Origin: Candidatus Aenigmatarchaeota archaeon
Lineage (GTDB): Archaea > Aenigmatarchaeota > Aenigmatarchaeia > QMZS01
DNA: 35,595 bases
Direction: 5' to 3'
Assembly (NCBI GenBank): GCA_030614705.1
Contig: JAUWTN010000005.1
Span: forward strand, 1-35,595
Below are positions 18,284 through 27,103 of this stretch, in pieces. The position numbers were made by a program, and so were the translations under genes. The notes under the pieces were generated by a model. It searched no databases and was not told where the DNA came from. It saw nothing but the letters and a program-made list of their open reading frames with translations. Each line of letters opens with the position of its first letter. Within the stretch, counting starts at the first letter, position 1.

Positions 18284-18823
18284 TTAGACATACATCCCAT
18301 CGGGTTCTGTTTCATAAACTTTCTGGGCTTGTCTTTCCCATTTATCCATAAGTCTATGATAATCAATCTCCTGTTTATACCCATTATCCAGTTCATACCT
18401 TATTTCATGAATCTTTAATCCTTTATCCATATCTAAATCTATTCTTTTTTCCTGCAACTCAAGATATTCCATATAAATATCTTCTTGTTTCATTATCTCA
18501 GATAAACGAAGTTCTGAATCTTCAAGTATTTCTAAAGAATAAGTTTTAGCAATATCCTCAGATGATTTTCCAGACTCAATATTTTCCCTAAAATTATCAA
18601 AATATGTGTTTATATCCTTCTGAGATTTATCAATTTTATCCCTTTCCATCTTAACAATTTCTGTAAATTTGTTCTGATTAACCGCCATATCATTCTCAAA
18701 AGATATCTCAAATTTAGCTATTTCATTTGCCAAGCCTTCCTCTATTGTTTCCTGTGTTTCTGCTTTAGATAATAAATTTCTGTATTTTTCTATTTTTCCC
18801 TTTAGAACTGTTAAGTCTCCCAT
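18284..18823 (-). CDS. Hypothetical coiled-coil protein, divergent from the purA/purZ-like gene
   Basis: Charged helical protein, 179 aa, ATG start, no recognised domain. Confidence 0.55.
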   Translation of the reverse strand: MGDLTVLKGKIEKYRNLLSKAETQETIEEGLANEIAKFEISFENDMAVNQNKFTEIVKMERDKIDKSQKDINTYFDNFRENIESGKSSEDIAKTYSLEILEDSELRLSEIMKQEDIYMEYLELQEKRIDLDMDKGLKIHEIRYELDNGYKQEIDYHRLMDKWERQAQKVYETEPDGMYV

Positions 18824-18865
18824 TATATAATTATTAATAAATGATAATTTAAATTTAACTAATAT

Positions 18866-20074
18866 ATGAAAAACAGAACAGTTGATTGCCTTGTGGGTCT
18901 ACAATTGGGTTCTGAAGCAAAAGGCAAACTTTCCGCGTATTTAGCCCCTGAATATAATGCAATGGTAAGATCAGGAGGTCCGCAGGCAGGACACACATTC
19001 TTCAATGAAGGTGTTAAATATATTAACAGGCAAATCCCATGCGGAGTTATTAATCTAGACTGCCTTTTATACCTATCAGCAAACAGTCTGGTAAATCTTG
19101 ATGTTCTTGGAAACGAAATCAGAAGATACAATTTATATCCAGACAGACTAATGCTTGATAATCATGCCATGGTTATCACTGACAAACATATTGATAGGGA
19201 ACAAAAATCCTCGCTGGAAAACAGACTTGCATCCACTATAGAAGGGGTTGGGGCAGCGCAATCTGAGAAAATATGGAGGGAGGGTTATTTATTTGACCAT
19301 TATGCCAATGAAGACCCGGAATTATATTTTTTCTCAAATGACCCTGTTACAACAATAAACGAACAGATTCAAAAGAAACATCCTGTTTTGCTTGAAGGAA
19401 CACAGGGTTTTGGACTTTCCCTAAATCATGGGGAATACCCTTATGTTACAAGCAGAGATGTGACCTCATCCGCATTGCTCAGTGATGCAGGAATCTCCCC
19501 AGCTCATTACAATCAGACAATTGGTGTGATGAGAACTTATCCTATCAGAGTCGGTGGGAATAGCGGACCAACTAATTCAAATGAACTTACCTGGGAAGAA
19601 ATTACAAATCGTTCGGGTTCACCAGAACCATTAATTGAATATACTACAGTTACAGGAAGAACAAGAAGAATATTTGAGCAGGATTTTGAAACTCTTGAAA
19701 AAGCGATTCTTGTGAACAAGCCCGACCAGATTGCTCTTATGTTTCTGGATTATATTAATGCAGGAGATTATGGTAAAACAAAATTTGAGGATTTATCCGC
19801 GAAGTCTCAGAAATATATAAATAATCTGGAAGAAAAACTGAATATTCCAATCACCTTAATCGGAACTGGTCCGGGTGAAAAACATATGATTGACCTTAGA
19901 GAAGACAACCAAAAAAGATATCCTGTTGAAAACCCGCTTGAAAATTTGGACTGTAATTTATGGCCAACAAATTTTTATGGTCGTGACTGGGATTCAGGAT
20001 ATATTGAAGATTTCCTTGACCGCAAAATGAGTGATGAAAAAGGAAATGCTTTTAAAAGGAAAATATTTTGTTAA
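18866..20074 (+). CDS. Adenylosuccinate synthetase-family enzyme, PurZ/PurZ0-like (Ser replacing the catalytic Asp)
   Basis: 'VGLQLGSEAKGKLSAYLA' aligns with PurA 'GxQWGDEGKGK' with D->S. Also 'GGPQAGHTF', 'LLEGTQGFGLSLNHGEYPYVTSRDVTSSALLSDAGI', 'TYPIRVGGNSGPTNSNELTWEEI', 'TVTGRTRRIFEQDFETLEKA', 'LIGTGPGEKHMIDLRED'. Confidence 0.88.
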   Translation: MKNRTVDCLVGLQLGSEAKGKLSAYLAPEYNAMVRSGGPQAGHTFFNEGVKYINRQIPCGVINLDCLLYLSANSLVNLDVLGNEIRRYNLYPDRLMLDNHAMVITDKHIDREQKSSLENRLASTIEGVGAAQSEKIWREGYLFDHYANEDPELYFFSNDPVTTINEQIQKKHPVLLEGTQGFGLSLNHGEYPYVTSRDVTSSALLSDAGISPAHYNQTIGVMRTYPIRVGGNSGPTNSNELTWEEITNRSGSPEPLIEYTTVTGRTRRIFEQDFETLEKAILVNKPDQIALMFLDYINAGDYGKTKFEDLSAKSQKYINNLEEKLNIPITLIGTGPGEKHMIDLREDNQKRYPVENPLENLDCNLWPTNFYGRDWDSGYIEDFLDRKMSDEKGNAFKRKIFC

Positions 20075-20142
20075 TTATAATCCAAATAGAGTGTGAAATA
20101 ACTCAAATACTATCTATATTTAGATAATTATTAATATATTAT

Positions 20143-20397
20143 ATGAATATAAAATGCAAACTGTGCGGGAAAACAATTAGTTCCATGGACAATATGATGG
20201 GGGGATTTAAACTAAATATTGAATCAGATAATGAAATGGGCTCAAAATTAGCAGAGATGAGCGAAAACCTTGTTGCGCTGATAAATCACCTGATGATTGC
20301 TCACCCTGAAAAAGCAATGGAACTTTATGCGGATTTAAGTTCAAAACTGTCATCAATTTTTGAAATGTCAGAAGACGGAGATTATATGATTAAATAA
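20143..20397 (+). CDS. Small putative zinc-finger protein
   Basis: 'CKLCGKT...LINHLMIAHPEKAM': CxxC followed by HxxxxH spacing; 84 aa. Confidence 0.5.
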   Translation: MNIKCKLCGKTISSMDNMMGGFKLNIESDNEMGSKLAEMSENLVALINHLMIAHPEKAMELYADLSSKLSSIFEMSEDGDYMIK

Positions 20398-20464
20398 TCC
20401 TTGATTGAAAATTGATATTTTGGATTCAAAATTTTCACAGAAAGATATTTACTGATTATTAAGA

Positions 20465-21223
20465 CTAAACTAAATATTTATTAAACCAATCAACAACAAT
20501 TTTATACATTTTATCTCTATGAGGTCTCAATCCGTGATCACCTCCACCAATCATTACTTTTTCTTTTGGTTTGTTTGCGTTTTGAAAATATAATTCCATC
20601 TCAGAAACAGGCACTATATCATCCTTTGAACCATGAATAAATAAAATCGGACAATGAATATTTTTGATTGACTCCAGCAAATTATGATTTTCAAAATCTT
20701 TCCAAAATTGAGGTTTGATTTTTGTAATTACTCCATTGGGTTTTATTCTGGTTGAAATACCTTTAGGATTATAACTTTTACCAAATAAGTTAGCTAATAT
20801 TTCTTTTGGGTGAGCTACTGAACCCATCATAATTAAACAATTCACTTTTGGGTTTAAAGTTATTGCGGTTGCGGTTCCAAAAGACTGACCTAAAATTCCA
20901 ATTCTTGAATTATCAACTTTGGATTGTGCTTGAACAAATTCAAGAATCTTGGATAAATCTGACTTTAATTTAGATAAAGAAGTCTCGCTATAATCACCAT
21001 CGCTTTCTCCGCAACCAGAAAAGTCAAATCTATAAACTAAAATACCTGCAGTGGAAAGATTTTTTGCAAGACCATCAAACATTCCAGACTCTTCTTTTGT
21101 ATCTCCAAAACCATGAAGTAAAATAACTGCGGGATATTTATTTTTCTGAACTGAAGGAATTGTTTCTATTCCAACAAGTTTTTCATCAAATTCATTCAAA
21201 ACTGAAACCTTTATTTCTTTCAT
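20465..21223 (-). CDS. Alpha/beta hydrolase
   Basis: 'AVILLHGFGDTKEESGMFDGLAKNLS', 'YRFDFSGCGESDG', 'IGILGQSFGTATAI' nucleophile elbow, 'ILFIHGSKDDIVPV', 'GGDHGLRPH'. Confidence 0.9.
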   Translation of the reverse strand: MKEIKVSVLNEFDEKLVGIETIPSVQKNKYPAVILLHGFGDTKEESGMFDGLAKNLSTAGILVYRFDFSGCGESDGDYSETSLSKLKSDLSKILEFVQAQSKVDNSRIGILGQSFGTATAITLNPKVNCLIMMGSVAHPKEILANLFGKSYNPKGISTRIKPNGVITKIKPQFWKDFENHNLLESIKNIHCPILFIHGSKDDIVPVSEMELYFQNANKPKEKVMIGGGDHGLRPHRDKMYKIVVDWFNKYLV

Positions 21224-21234
21224 AATAGAAGATT

Positions 21235-21714
21235 ATGATTATTAAAAAAGCGTCTCTTGAAGAACTTGACAAACTGACAAAAATTCTTATTGAGTTTAAA
21301 GAAGAAATTAAGGTACTTGAACAGGAAAAATTCAGAGTTTTCAAAAACAAAAAGAAACCTTATGAGCTTATTAAAAATTCAGTGGAGAAAAAGATTAAGA
21401 ATGAAAAAAATCTAATTTTAATTGCTTATGAAGATGATGAAATTATTGGTTTTATAATAGGAATTATCAAAGAGTTTAACCACCTTGTTTATGAACCATT
21501 TACCTATGGAGAACTTATGACTCTGTGGGTTAAAGAAGAATTCAGAAAAAATGGAATCTCTTCGGCACTGAGAGATGAATTATTTGAATGGTTCAAAACC
21601 AATAATTGCAAATATGTCCAATTACAAGTTCTTGATAAAAATCCGGCTCTGGGGATTTATGAGAAATGGGGTTTCGAACCTGTCTTAAAAATCATGAAAA
21701 AGAAACTGAAATAA
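21235..21714 (+). CDS. GNAT-family N-acetyltransferase
   Basis: 'LMTLWVKEEFRKNGISSALRDELFEWFKTNNCKYVQLQVLDKNPALGIYEKWGFEP'. Confidence 0.9.
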   Translation: MIIKKASLEELDKLTKILIEFKEEIKVLEQEKFRVFKNKKKPYELIKNSVEKKIKNEKNLILIAYEDDEIIGFIIGIIKEFNHLVYEPFTYGELMTLWVKEEFRKNGISSALRDELFEWFKTNNCKYVQLQVLDKNPALGIYEKWGFEPVLKIMKKKLK

Positions 21715-21769
21715 ATTCAAATCAACTAATCCGCCAATTAGGAATCTTATAAACAATACAGATACTATT

Positions 21770-22690
21770 ATGGAATTAACTCGAGAAAATATAGAAGTGC
21801 CTATGGATGTTCCTCCTGAAAAAAGAGAAGAATATATTGACAATTATCTGGAGATAACAAAGTCAACAGGAAGACTTATGTTGTTCGCAGGAGACCAAAA
21901 AATAGAACATATGAATAAAGATTTTTGCGGAGAAAACATATCTCAGGATGACAATGAACCAGAACATTTGTTTAGGATAGCAAAGAACAGCACTATCGGA
22001 GTTTTTGCAACCCAGTTTGGATTAATGGCAAAATACGCGGGTTCTTACAAAGAAGTTCCTTATCTGGTAAAACTAAACTCAAAAACAAACCTGTTAAGCA
22101 AAGAATTATCAGACCCTTACAGCCGCCAGTTAGTTGAAGTAAAAGATGTGGTAGCGATGAAAAAAAATCACGGGTTAAAAATTTTGAGCGTTGGATACAC
22201 AATTTATCTTGGAAGCGAATTCGAACACGAAATGCTAACACAGGCATCCAAAATAATATGCGAAGCTCACAAAAATGGTTTGGTTGTTGTGTTGTGGATT
22301 TATCCAAGAGGAAAATCTGTGGCAGATGAAAAAGACCCTCACCTCATAGCCGGAGCAACTGGTGTTGCTGCTTGTCTTGGAGCTGACTTTGTAAAAATAA
22401 ATTATCCAAAAAAAGAAGGCGAAAATTCAGCGGAGTTGTTAAAAGAAGCAACATCGGCGGCAGGAAGAACAAATGTGGTATGCGCAGGTGGTTCATCAGA
22501 TGATCCTCAAGCATTTTTGCAGCGTCTTTATGACCAGATTCACATAGGCGGAGCAAAAGGAAATGCAACTGGAAGAAACATCCACCAGAAACATCTTGAT
22601 GAAGCAGTTCGGATGTGCAATGCAATTTCAGCAATCACTCTTGAAGACAAAACAGTTGAGGAAGCAATGAACATTTATAACGGGCAATAA
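21770..22690 (+). CDS. Archaeal-type class I fructose-bisphosphate aldolase (DeoC/FbaB-like)
   Basis: 'RLMLFAGDQKIEHMNKDFCG', 'GLVVVLWIYPRGKSVADEKDPHLIAGATGVAACLGADFVKINYP', 'VVCAGGSSDDPQAFLQRLYDQIHIGGAKGNATGRNIHQ'. Confidence 0.88.
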   Translation: MELTRENIEVPMDVPPEKREEYIDNYLEITKSTGRLMLFAGDQKIEHMNKDFCGENISQDDNEPEHLFRIAKNSTIGVFATQFGLMAKYAGSYKEVPYLVKLNSKTNLLSKELSDPYSRQLVEVKDVVAMKKNHGLKILSVGYTIYLGSEFEHEMLTQASKIICEAHKNGLVVVLWIYPRGKSVADEKDPHLIAGATGVAACLGADFVKINYPKKEGENSAELLKEATSAAGRTNVVCAGGSSDDPQAFLQRLYDQIHIGGAKGNATGRNIHQKHLDEAVRMCNAISAITLEDKTVEEAMNIYNGQ

Positions 22691-22755
22691 ATTTTGTTTT
22701 AATTTTTGGAATATTTTTTTGATTGTTTAACTTTACTAATAAATCACTTCAGATT

Positions 22756-23148
22756 TTACTCTTTTTCCACCTCAAAAAGAAGTTCATCATTCCTGTAAAG
22801 TTCATTTCCATTTTTATCTTTGATTAATTTCACCGCAGACCTTCCTCCACCATTAGGATGCGTTCTATCCCAATAAACTATGTGATGACCTTTCAAATCA
22901 CCATTTTTAGAATAATCCTCATTTGTTTCAAGATAAAAAAATTCATCACCAGGAGGGAATTTTAAAATTGATTTCTCAGGTTCCCTATCTGTGTGATAAA
23001 CTTCTATTACTTCCCCCACATATTTTTTTAGTTCGTCCAAAGGATATTTTGAATTCACTTGCTGTTCTTCTGAAACAGAATCTCCATTATGTCCAAAAAT
23101 ACTATAGAATAAGTTTGACGGATTTAGCGATTTTAATGCCATTTCCAT
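22756..23148 (-). CDS. Hypothetical protein, 130 aa
   Basis: Open ATG-initiated frame of plausible composition; no recognised family. Confidence 0.5.
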   Translation of the reverse strand: MEMALKSLNPSNLFYSIFGHNGDSVSEEQQVNSKYPLDELKKYVGEVIEVYHTDREPEKSILKFPPGDEFFYLETNEDYSKNGDLKGHHIVYWDRTHPNGGGRSAVKLIKDKNGNELYRNDELLFEVEKE

Positions 23149-23179
23149 AGATTTATTATAACCAATAAAGAATATATAC

Positions 23180-23281
23180 TCACTTTTTCTGTTTATTTCG
23201 CCTTAAATAAAACAATAGAGCCAATAAAGGAATTTCCATTAAACCTAAAGTGAAGAAATTAAGTTCAAATAAGGAAATCAT
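23180..23281 (-). CDS. Possible 33-aa membrane microprotein (MISLFELNFFTLGLMEIPLLALLFYLRRNKQKK)
   Basis: Translated by eye. One hydrophobic helix plus a basic tail, downstream of and co-oriented with the DsbD-like gene. The frame is also open upstream of this ATG. Confidence 0.3.
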   Translation of the reverse strand: MISLFELNFFTLGLMEIPLLALLFYLRRNKQKK

Positions 23282-23319
23282 TACATAAAACACATTCCCA
23301 TCTTCCTTTATATTTATTA

Positions 23320-24945
23320 CTATTTCTTGTGTTTAAACTTCTTAAAATTCTCACTAAAAAGAATAATTAATCCTGACAAAATTACTGCTGAAATTATAAT
23401 ATAAAATAGGAAAATAACATTCTCCAATAAAGTGTAATTCCAGATTAAAACTGAACCTAAAAATAAAATTATCAACCCGGAAATAAGCTTTAACCTTTTT
23501 ATCCAAGTCTTTCCAAATTTTCTTTTCCCCAAAGTCACAGCAAAAATTGAAACTATTAGTGCCATGGGGATAATATATATGATGTTATAGAAAACTAAAT
23601 AAAAGTAATATTGCATATAAGGCAAAGAACTTGAAGTTAAAATTTTTGTATAAGCCAACGGAATTCCGAAAGTGCACGCAATTGCAACAAGACTTACTGT
23701 ACTTGCTATTAGGGTTGTTCCTAAAATTAAAGCGGGAATTGACTTTGCTAAACTTAAATTTTTTACTAATTCTGTGAGTTTTGATTTTTTATTTTTAGAC
23801 ATAGAAAGAGAAAACCCTTTTTGAAATAAAAAATAATCCTTTATATTTAATAGACCCGCAATAATACATACAATGCCCGCAATCACAGTTAACATAGCTA
23901 TCTCTTTTCCCAGCATAAAAATATTAAGCAGAACAGCCATGAATAAAAAGTAATACAAAGCGAAAAAGAATATGAAAATACCCCCAACTATAAAAATCTT
24001 TTTTCTTGATCCCGCCAAGCCCAATAGAGCCGCTAAAAGAAAAAACAAAACAAAGAATCCGCATGGGTTAGTAAGTCCATCCACTAAAGCCAAACCTATT
24101 GTAAGAACCGGCAAAGAAATTTCGCCTGTTTTTATTTTTCCAATAAAAGGAAGTTCAATGATTTCTTCTTTTTTAATTTCTTCAATTCCATTTTCTTCTG
24201 ATTCTATTGGTTTAGTAATTGGTTCAGTTTTACTCAGATTTATTTCTATTGCATTTTCAAACTCAACATAAGGCAAGTATTCAGAACCTGCAAAAACGCT
24301 GGCTGAAAAATCAGCTCTTTGAGGTTCTGCAATCTTAAATTTTTTACCTTCAAGAACTTTTGAAATATCTTTTGTAAAAAGCAATTCTTTTGTTAAAGAA
24401 TTATTAATAGTTTTATTTCCTATTGCGCCTTCAGATATCTTTTCCCCATTCCATTGAAAAATCCAATTATCTTCCTGCTTAATCAAAATTCTTCCATTAG
24501 CCCAGATTTTGGGTTTTGCTTTGAGTTCTTTTAAATTAAGTTCTTCAAAAGATACTGATTTATCAAGCAAAAGACAAGGATTAGATTCTTTTGTTTTAAT
24601 ATCTTCTTCCGCGGTTGGGACCTCCAGTCCGCCTAATTTAATATTATTTTTACCAATAACAAATTGAGGAACCGCAGCATGAATTTTATATTTTTGAGTA
24701 TATTCTCCAAAAAACTGGGAATTTGGATCCTGCCAGTCTCCTCCATGCCACATGTATTCAATCACAACCAAATTGGGATATTTTTCCATCCACGCAGTCA
24801 AAACAACAGGGTCTACAGAGGCGCAATTTGGACACCCAATATAAGTAAAATAAACAGCGCATATGTTTTTATCTTCCTGAGCATAAACTGCAGGCAATAT
24901 TGCGCTTATAACCAACAAAGACAAAATGAATATCTCCTTTCTCAT
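23320..24945 (-). CDS. Membrane thiol-disulfide protein: N-terminal thioredoxin-like domain plus C-terminal CcdA/DsbD-like TM domain
   Basis: 'CAVYFTYIGCPNCASVDPVV' CxxC, then 'TNPCGFFVLFFLLAALLGL' and 'ACTFGIPLAYTK', which resemble the paired TM cysteines of DsbD/CcdA. Confidence 0.8.
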   Translation of the reverse strand: MRKEIFILSLLVISAILPAVYAQEDKNICAVYFTYIGCPNCASVDPVVLTAWMEKYPNLVVIEYMWHGGDWQDPNSQFFGEYTQKYKIHAAVPQFVIGKNNIKLGGLEVPTAEEDIKTKESNPCLLLDKSVSFEELNLKELKAKPKIWANGRILIKQEDNWIFQWNGEKISEGAIGNKTINNSLTKELLFTKDISKVLEGKKFKIAEPQRADFSASVFAGSEYLPYVEFENAIEINLSKTEPITKPIESEENGIEEIKKEEIIELPFIGKIKTGEISLPVLTIGLALVDGLTNPCGFFVLFFLLAALLGLAGSRKKIFIVGGIFIFFFALYYFLFMAVLLNIFMLGKEIAMLTVIAGIVCIIAGLLNIKDYFLFQKGFSLSMSKNKKSKLTELVKNLSLAKSIPALILGTTLIASTVSLVAIACTFGIPLAYTKILTSSSLPYMQYYFYLVFYNIIYIIPMALIVSIFAVTLGKRKFGKTWIKRLKLISGLIILFLGSVLIWNYTLLENVIFLFYIIISAVILSGLIILFSENFKKFKHKK

Positions 24946-24979
24946 AGTAATTTTACGCTGAAACCATATATATACTTAA

Positions 24980-24996
24980 GTTTCAAAATATGAAAC
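24980..24996. promoter_or_regulatory. Inverted repeat GTTTCA-AAATA-TGAAAC between divergent genes; putative operator
   Basis: Perfect 6-bp arms with a 5-bp spacer, ending 3 bp before the ATG at 25000 and next to the TATA-like tract 'atatatata'. Confidence 0.5.
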
Positions 24997-24999
24997 CTT

Positions 25000-25461
25000 A
25001 TGGAACAAGAGAAAAAATTAATTCTAGGTATACTAATTCTTTCAATTTTTGTGTTTATTGTGGCTGCAAGTTCCATGTATGTGCAGACAGAAATATCAAG
25101 CGGGAATGTGTGCGGGTGCGCTGTTCCAATCCCATTATTTATTCCCTTCCTCGCTTCAATTGGTTTATTTATCGGCACTTTATTGTATTACTTATTTTTC
25201 CCGAAACATGAAAATAAAATAGATAAAAAAATAATCCTAAATTTCTTTGAGAAAGAAGAAAAAGAAATTGTGGGTAAACTTATTGAGAACAAAGGTTCAT
25301 GTCTGCAATCAAAATTAACAAGAGAAACAAATTTATCCAAAGTGCAGGTTTTCAGAATACTTGAAAATCTTGTGAAAAGAAATATTGTGAATAAAGAATC
25401 CTACGGGAAAACCAATACAGTGAAATTAAATGACTGGATTATTAAATTGTTTGGTTTATGA
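25000..25461 (+). CDS. Membrane-anchored winged-helix transcriptional regulator with CxC motif
   Basis: Two N-terminal TM helices separated by 'SSGNVCGCAVPIP'. Cytoplasmic wHTH 'EKEIVGKLIENKGSCLQSKLTRETNLSKVQVFRILENLVKRNIVNKESYGKTNTVKL'. Confidence 0.82.
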   Translation: MEQEKKLILGILILSIFVFIVAASSMYVQTEISSGNVCGCAVPIPLFIPFLASIGLFIGTLLYYLFFPKHENKIDKKIILNFFEKEEKEIVGKLIENKGSCLQSKLTRETNLSKVQVFRILENLVKRNIVNKESYGKTNTVKLNDWIIKLFGL

Positions 25462-25466
25462 GTTAT

Positions 25467-26120
25467 TTAGCTAAAACCATTAAACGCACTTTTAACTTCC
25501 TCATAAACAGTTTCCCAGTCTTTGCAGGGAATTGCATTTAAATCTGAATTAACAGAATGGCGATTATATAGAAAAATAATGCCTTTGTAATCTGATGGGA
25601 GAAAATTCAATAAATTTGGATTGTCATCAACAATTCCTTTTACCGATTGTTCTAAATTCTCCAGAATTTTTGCTTTCCATTCACTGCCATTTTCATGCGG
25701 AATTCCGTCAGGTCTGCAAATAATTGGGAGGTTTGGAAAATCATTAGTTCTCAACCAGGTTTTTGTTCCTTCAATCACGCTTTCAGGTCTGGTGGTTATG
25801 TAAGCGACAAGAGGAACAATATTGGAAATTTTATTTACAAAAATATTGGAATTTTTTATTAAAGGTAAATTCGTCTGGAGGTCATTTGAAATTATGTTGG
25901 TTTTTCTCCATGCTTTCACTTCTTTTGACTGCCAATAAGGAACATCCTGAGCGCGATTATATTTTAACATAATTTCCTCAACAGATAGATTTTCAGGGTT
26001 TCCAAATAATTTCTGCATTTGTCCAATCCAGTGACCAAAAGTCCAGGAAAGAGTATCATCTATATCTAAAGCCAATCCTTCCTTTTTTATTTCAGGCAAA
26101 CTGTTTATTTCAACATCCAT
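25467..26120 (-). CDS. HAD-superfamily hydrolase-like protein
   Basis: 'EGLALDIDDTLSWTFGHW', 'LVAYITTRPESV', 'KGIVDDNPNLLNFL'. Confidence 0.75.
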   Translation of the reverse strand: MDVEINSLPEIKKEGLALDIDDTLSWTFGHWIGQMQKLFGNPENLSVEEIMLKYNRAQDVPYWQSKEVKAWRKTNIISNDLQTNLPLIKNSNIFVNKISNIVPLVAYITTRPESVIEGTKTWLRTNDFPNLPIICRPDGIPHENGSEWKAKILENLEQSVKGIVDDNPNLLNFLPSDYKGIIFLYNRHSVNSDLNAIPCKDWETVYEEVKSAFNGFS

Positions 26121-26157
26121 ATTTTATTGACCATAATATCTTTAATGTTCAGATTAA

Positions 26158-27102
26158 TTAGATTTTATATGACTCTAATTCCTCTCTTTTAATCTTTTTG
26201 ACGGTTATTTCCTTTTCCAGTTTCTTCCCGTAATTAACAATAACCTCTTTTTCGTTGGAGTAAGATAATGTTAATTCTGCGGCTAATTTAATTGCTTCTT
26301 TTGTTTTCTTTCCCCGCAGCAAAGTTGTTGGTCCTATTCCTTCAACTTCAAAGATAAAATCTCCTTTGTCTTTTAGGTTGGTAATTTTATTATTTTCAGT
26401 TTCATTTCTTCCAACAATAATTTTGTTTTCTGATATTCTGAAATGTCTTCCAAATCTTAGCAAGTTTAAATCCAAATCCGAGATTATTTTTTTGTGTTTA
26501 AATAAATCAGTTAATTTTTTTGCGAATTCCTGGTCCGCAAGAAGACATCCCCCCGCAGGCGCAAGATGTTTAAGATTGTATTTCTTTGCGAACTCAAGTT
26601 GTGTTTTTCTTCCCCTTCCGCTTATTCCTAAAAGTTTTTCCCTGCTAACAATTCCTTTTTTCTCATAGATAGTTTCGGGAAGAAGTTTTGCTGAGAGTGG
26701 TCTTAAGATTTTATTTTTTAATTTTGATTCTTTTTCTATTAATTGCAAGTCTCTGGATTTCTGGGAAAAAGGTCTCTGTCCCATCACTTCTCCAGTAACA
26801 ATCATGTTATTCTTTGCGATTTTTTTGATTTCATTCAGCATGTGCATGTGGCAGTCAAGGCAGGGATTTATTGCAGAACCATAACCATGCAAAGGGTTCT
26901 TTACCATATTCAGATATTTTCTGTCAAGTTTTTTTACAATTAATTTAAATCCCTGTTCCTTTGCAGTCTCCCTGCAAAATTTTTCATTCTCAAAAAAAGG
27001 TGATGTGAAATGAACCGCAACAATTTTTATATTTTGCTCCTGCAATAATTTAATTGCCATCACTGAATCAAGACCCCCGGAATATAAAACATAAGCTATC
27101 AT
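26158..27102 (-). CDS. PP-loop ATPase, MnmA/ThiI-like putative tRNA thiolation enzyme
   Basis: 'YVLYSGGLDSVMAIKLLQEQNIKIVAVHFTSPF' PP-loop, 'NPCLDCHMHML', 'VTGEVMGQRPFSQ', 'GGCLLADQEFAKKL'. Confidence 0.8.
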   Translation of the reverse strand: MIAYVLYSGGLDSVMAIKLLQEQNIKIVAVHFTSPFFENEKFCRETAKEQGFKLIVKKLDRKYLNMVKNPLHGYGSAINPCLDCHMHMLNEIKKIAKNNMIVTGEVMGQRPFSQKSRDLQLIEKESKLKNKILRPLSAKLLPETIYEKKGIVSREKLLGISGRGRKTQLEFAKKYNLKHLAPAGGCLLADQEFAKKLTDLFKHKKIISDLDLNLLRFGRHFRISENKIIVGRNETENNKITNLKDKGDFIFEVEGIGPTTLLRGKKTKEAIKLAAELTLSYSNEKEVIVNYGKKLEKEITVKKIKREELESYKI

Positions 27103-27103
27103 A

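Noticed and set aside
21993-22634. Minus-strand ORFs 21993-22307 and 22344-22634
   Set aside because: Antisense to the aldolase gene; low-complexity His/Leu-rich translations.
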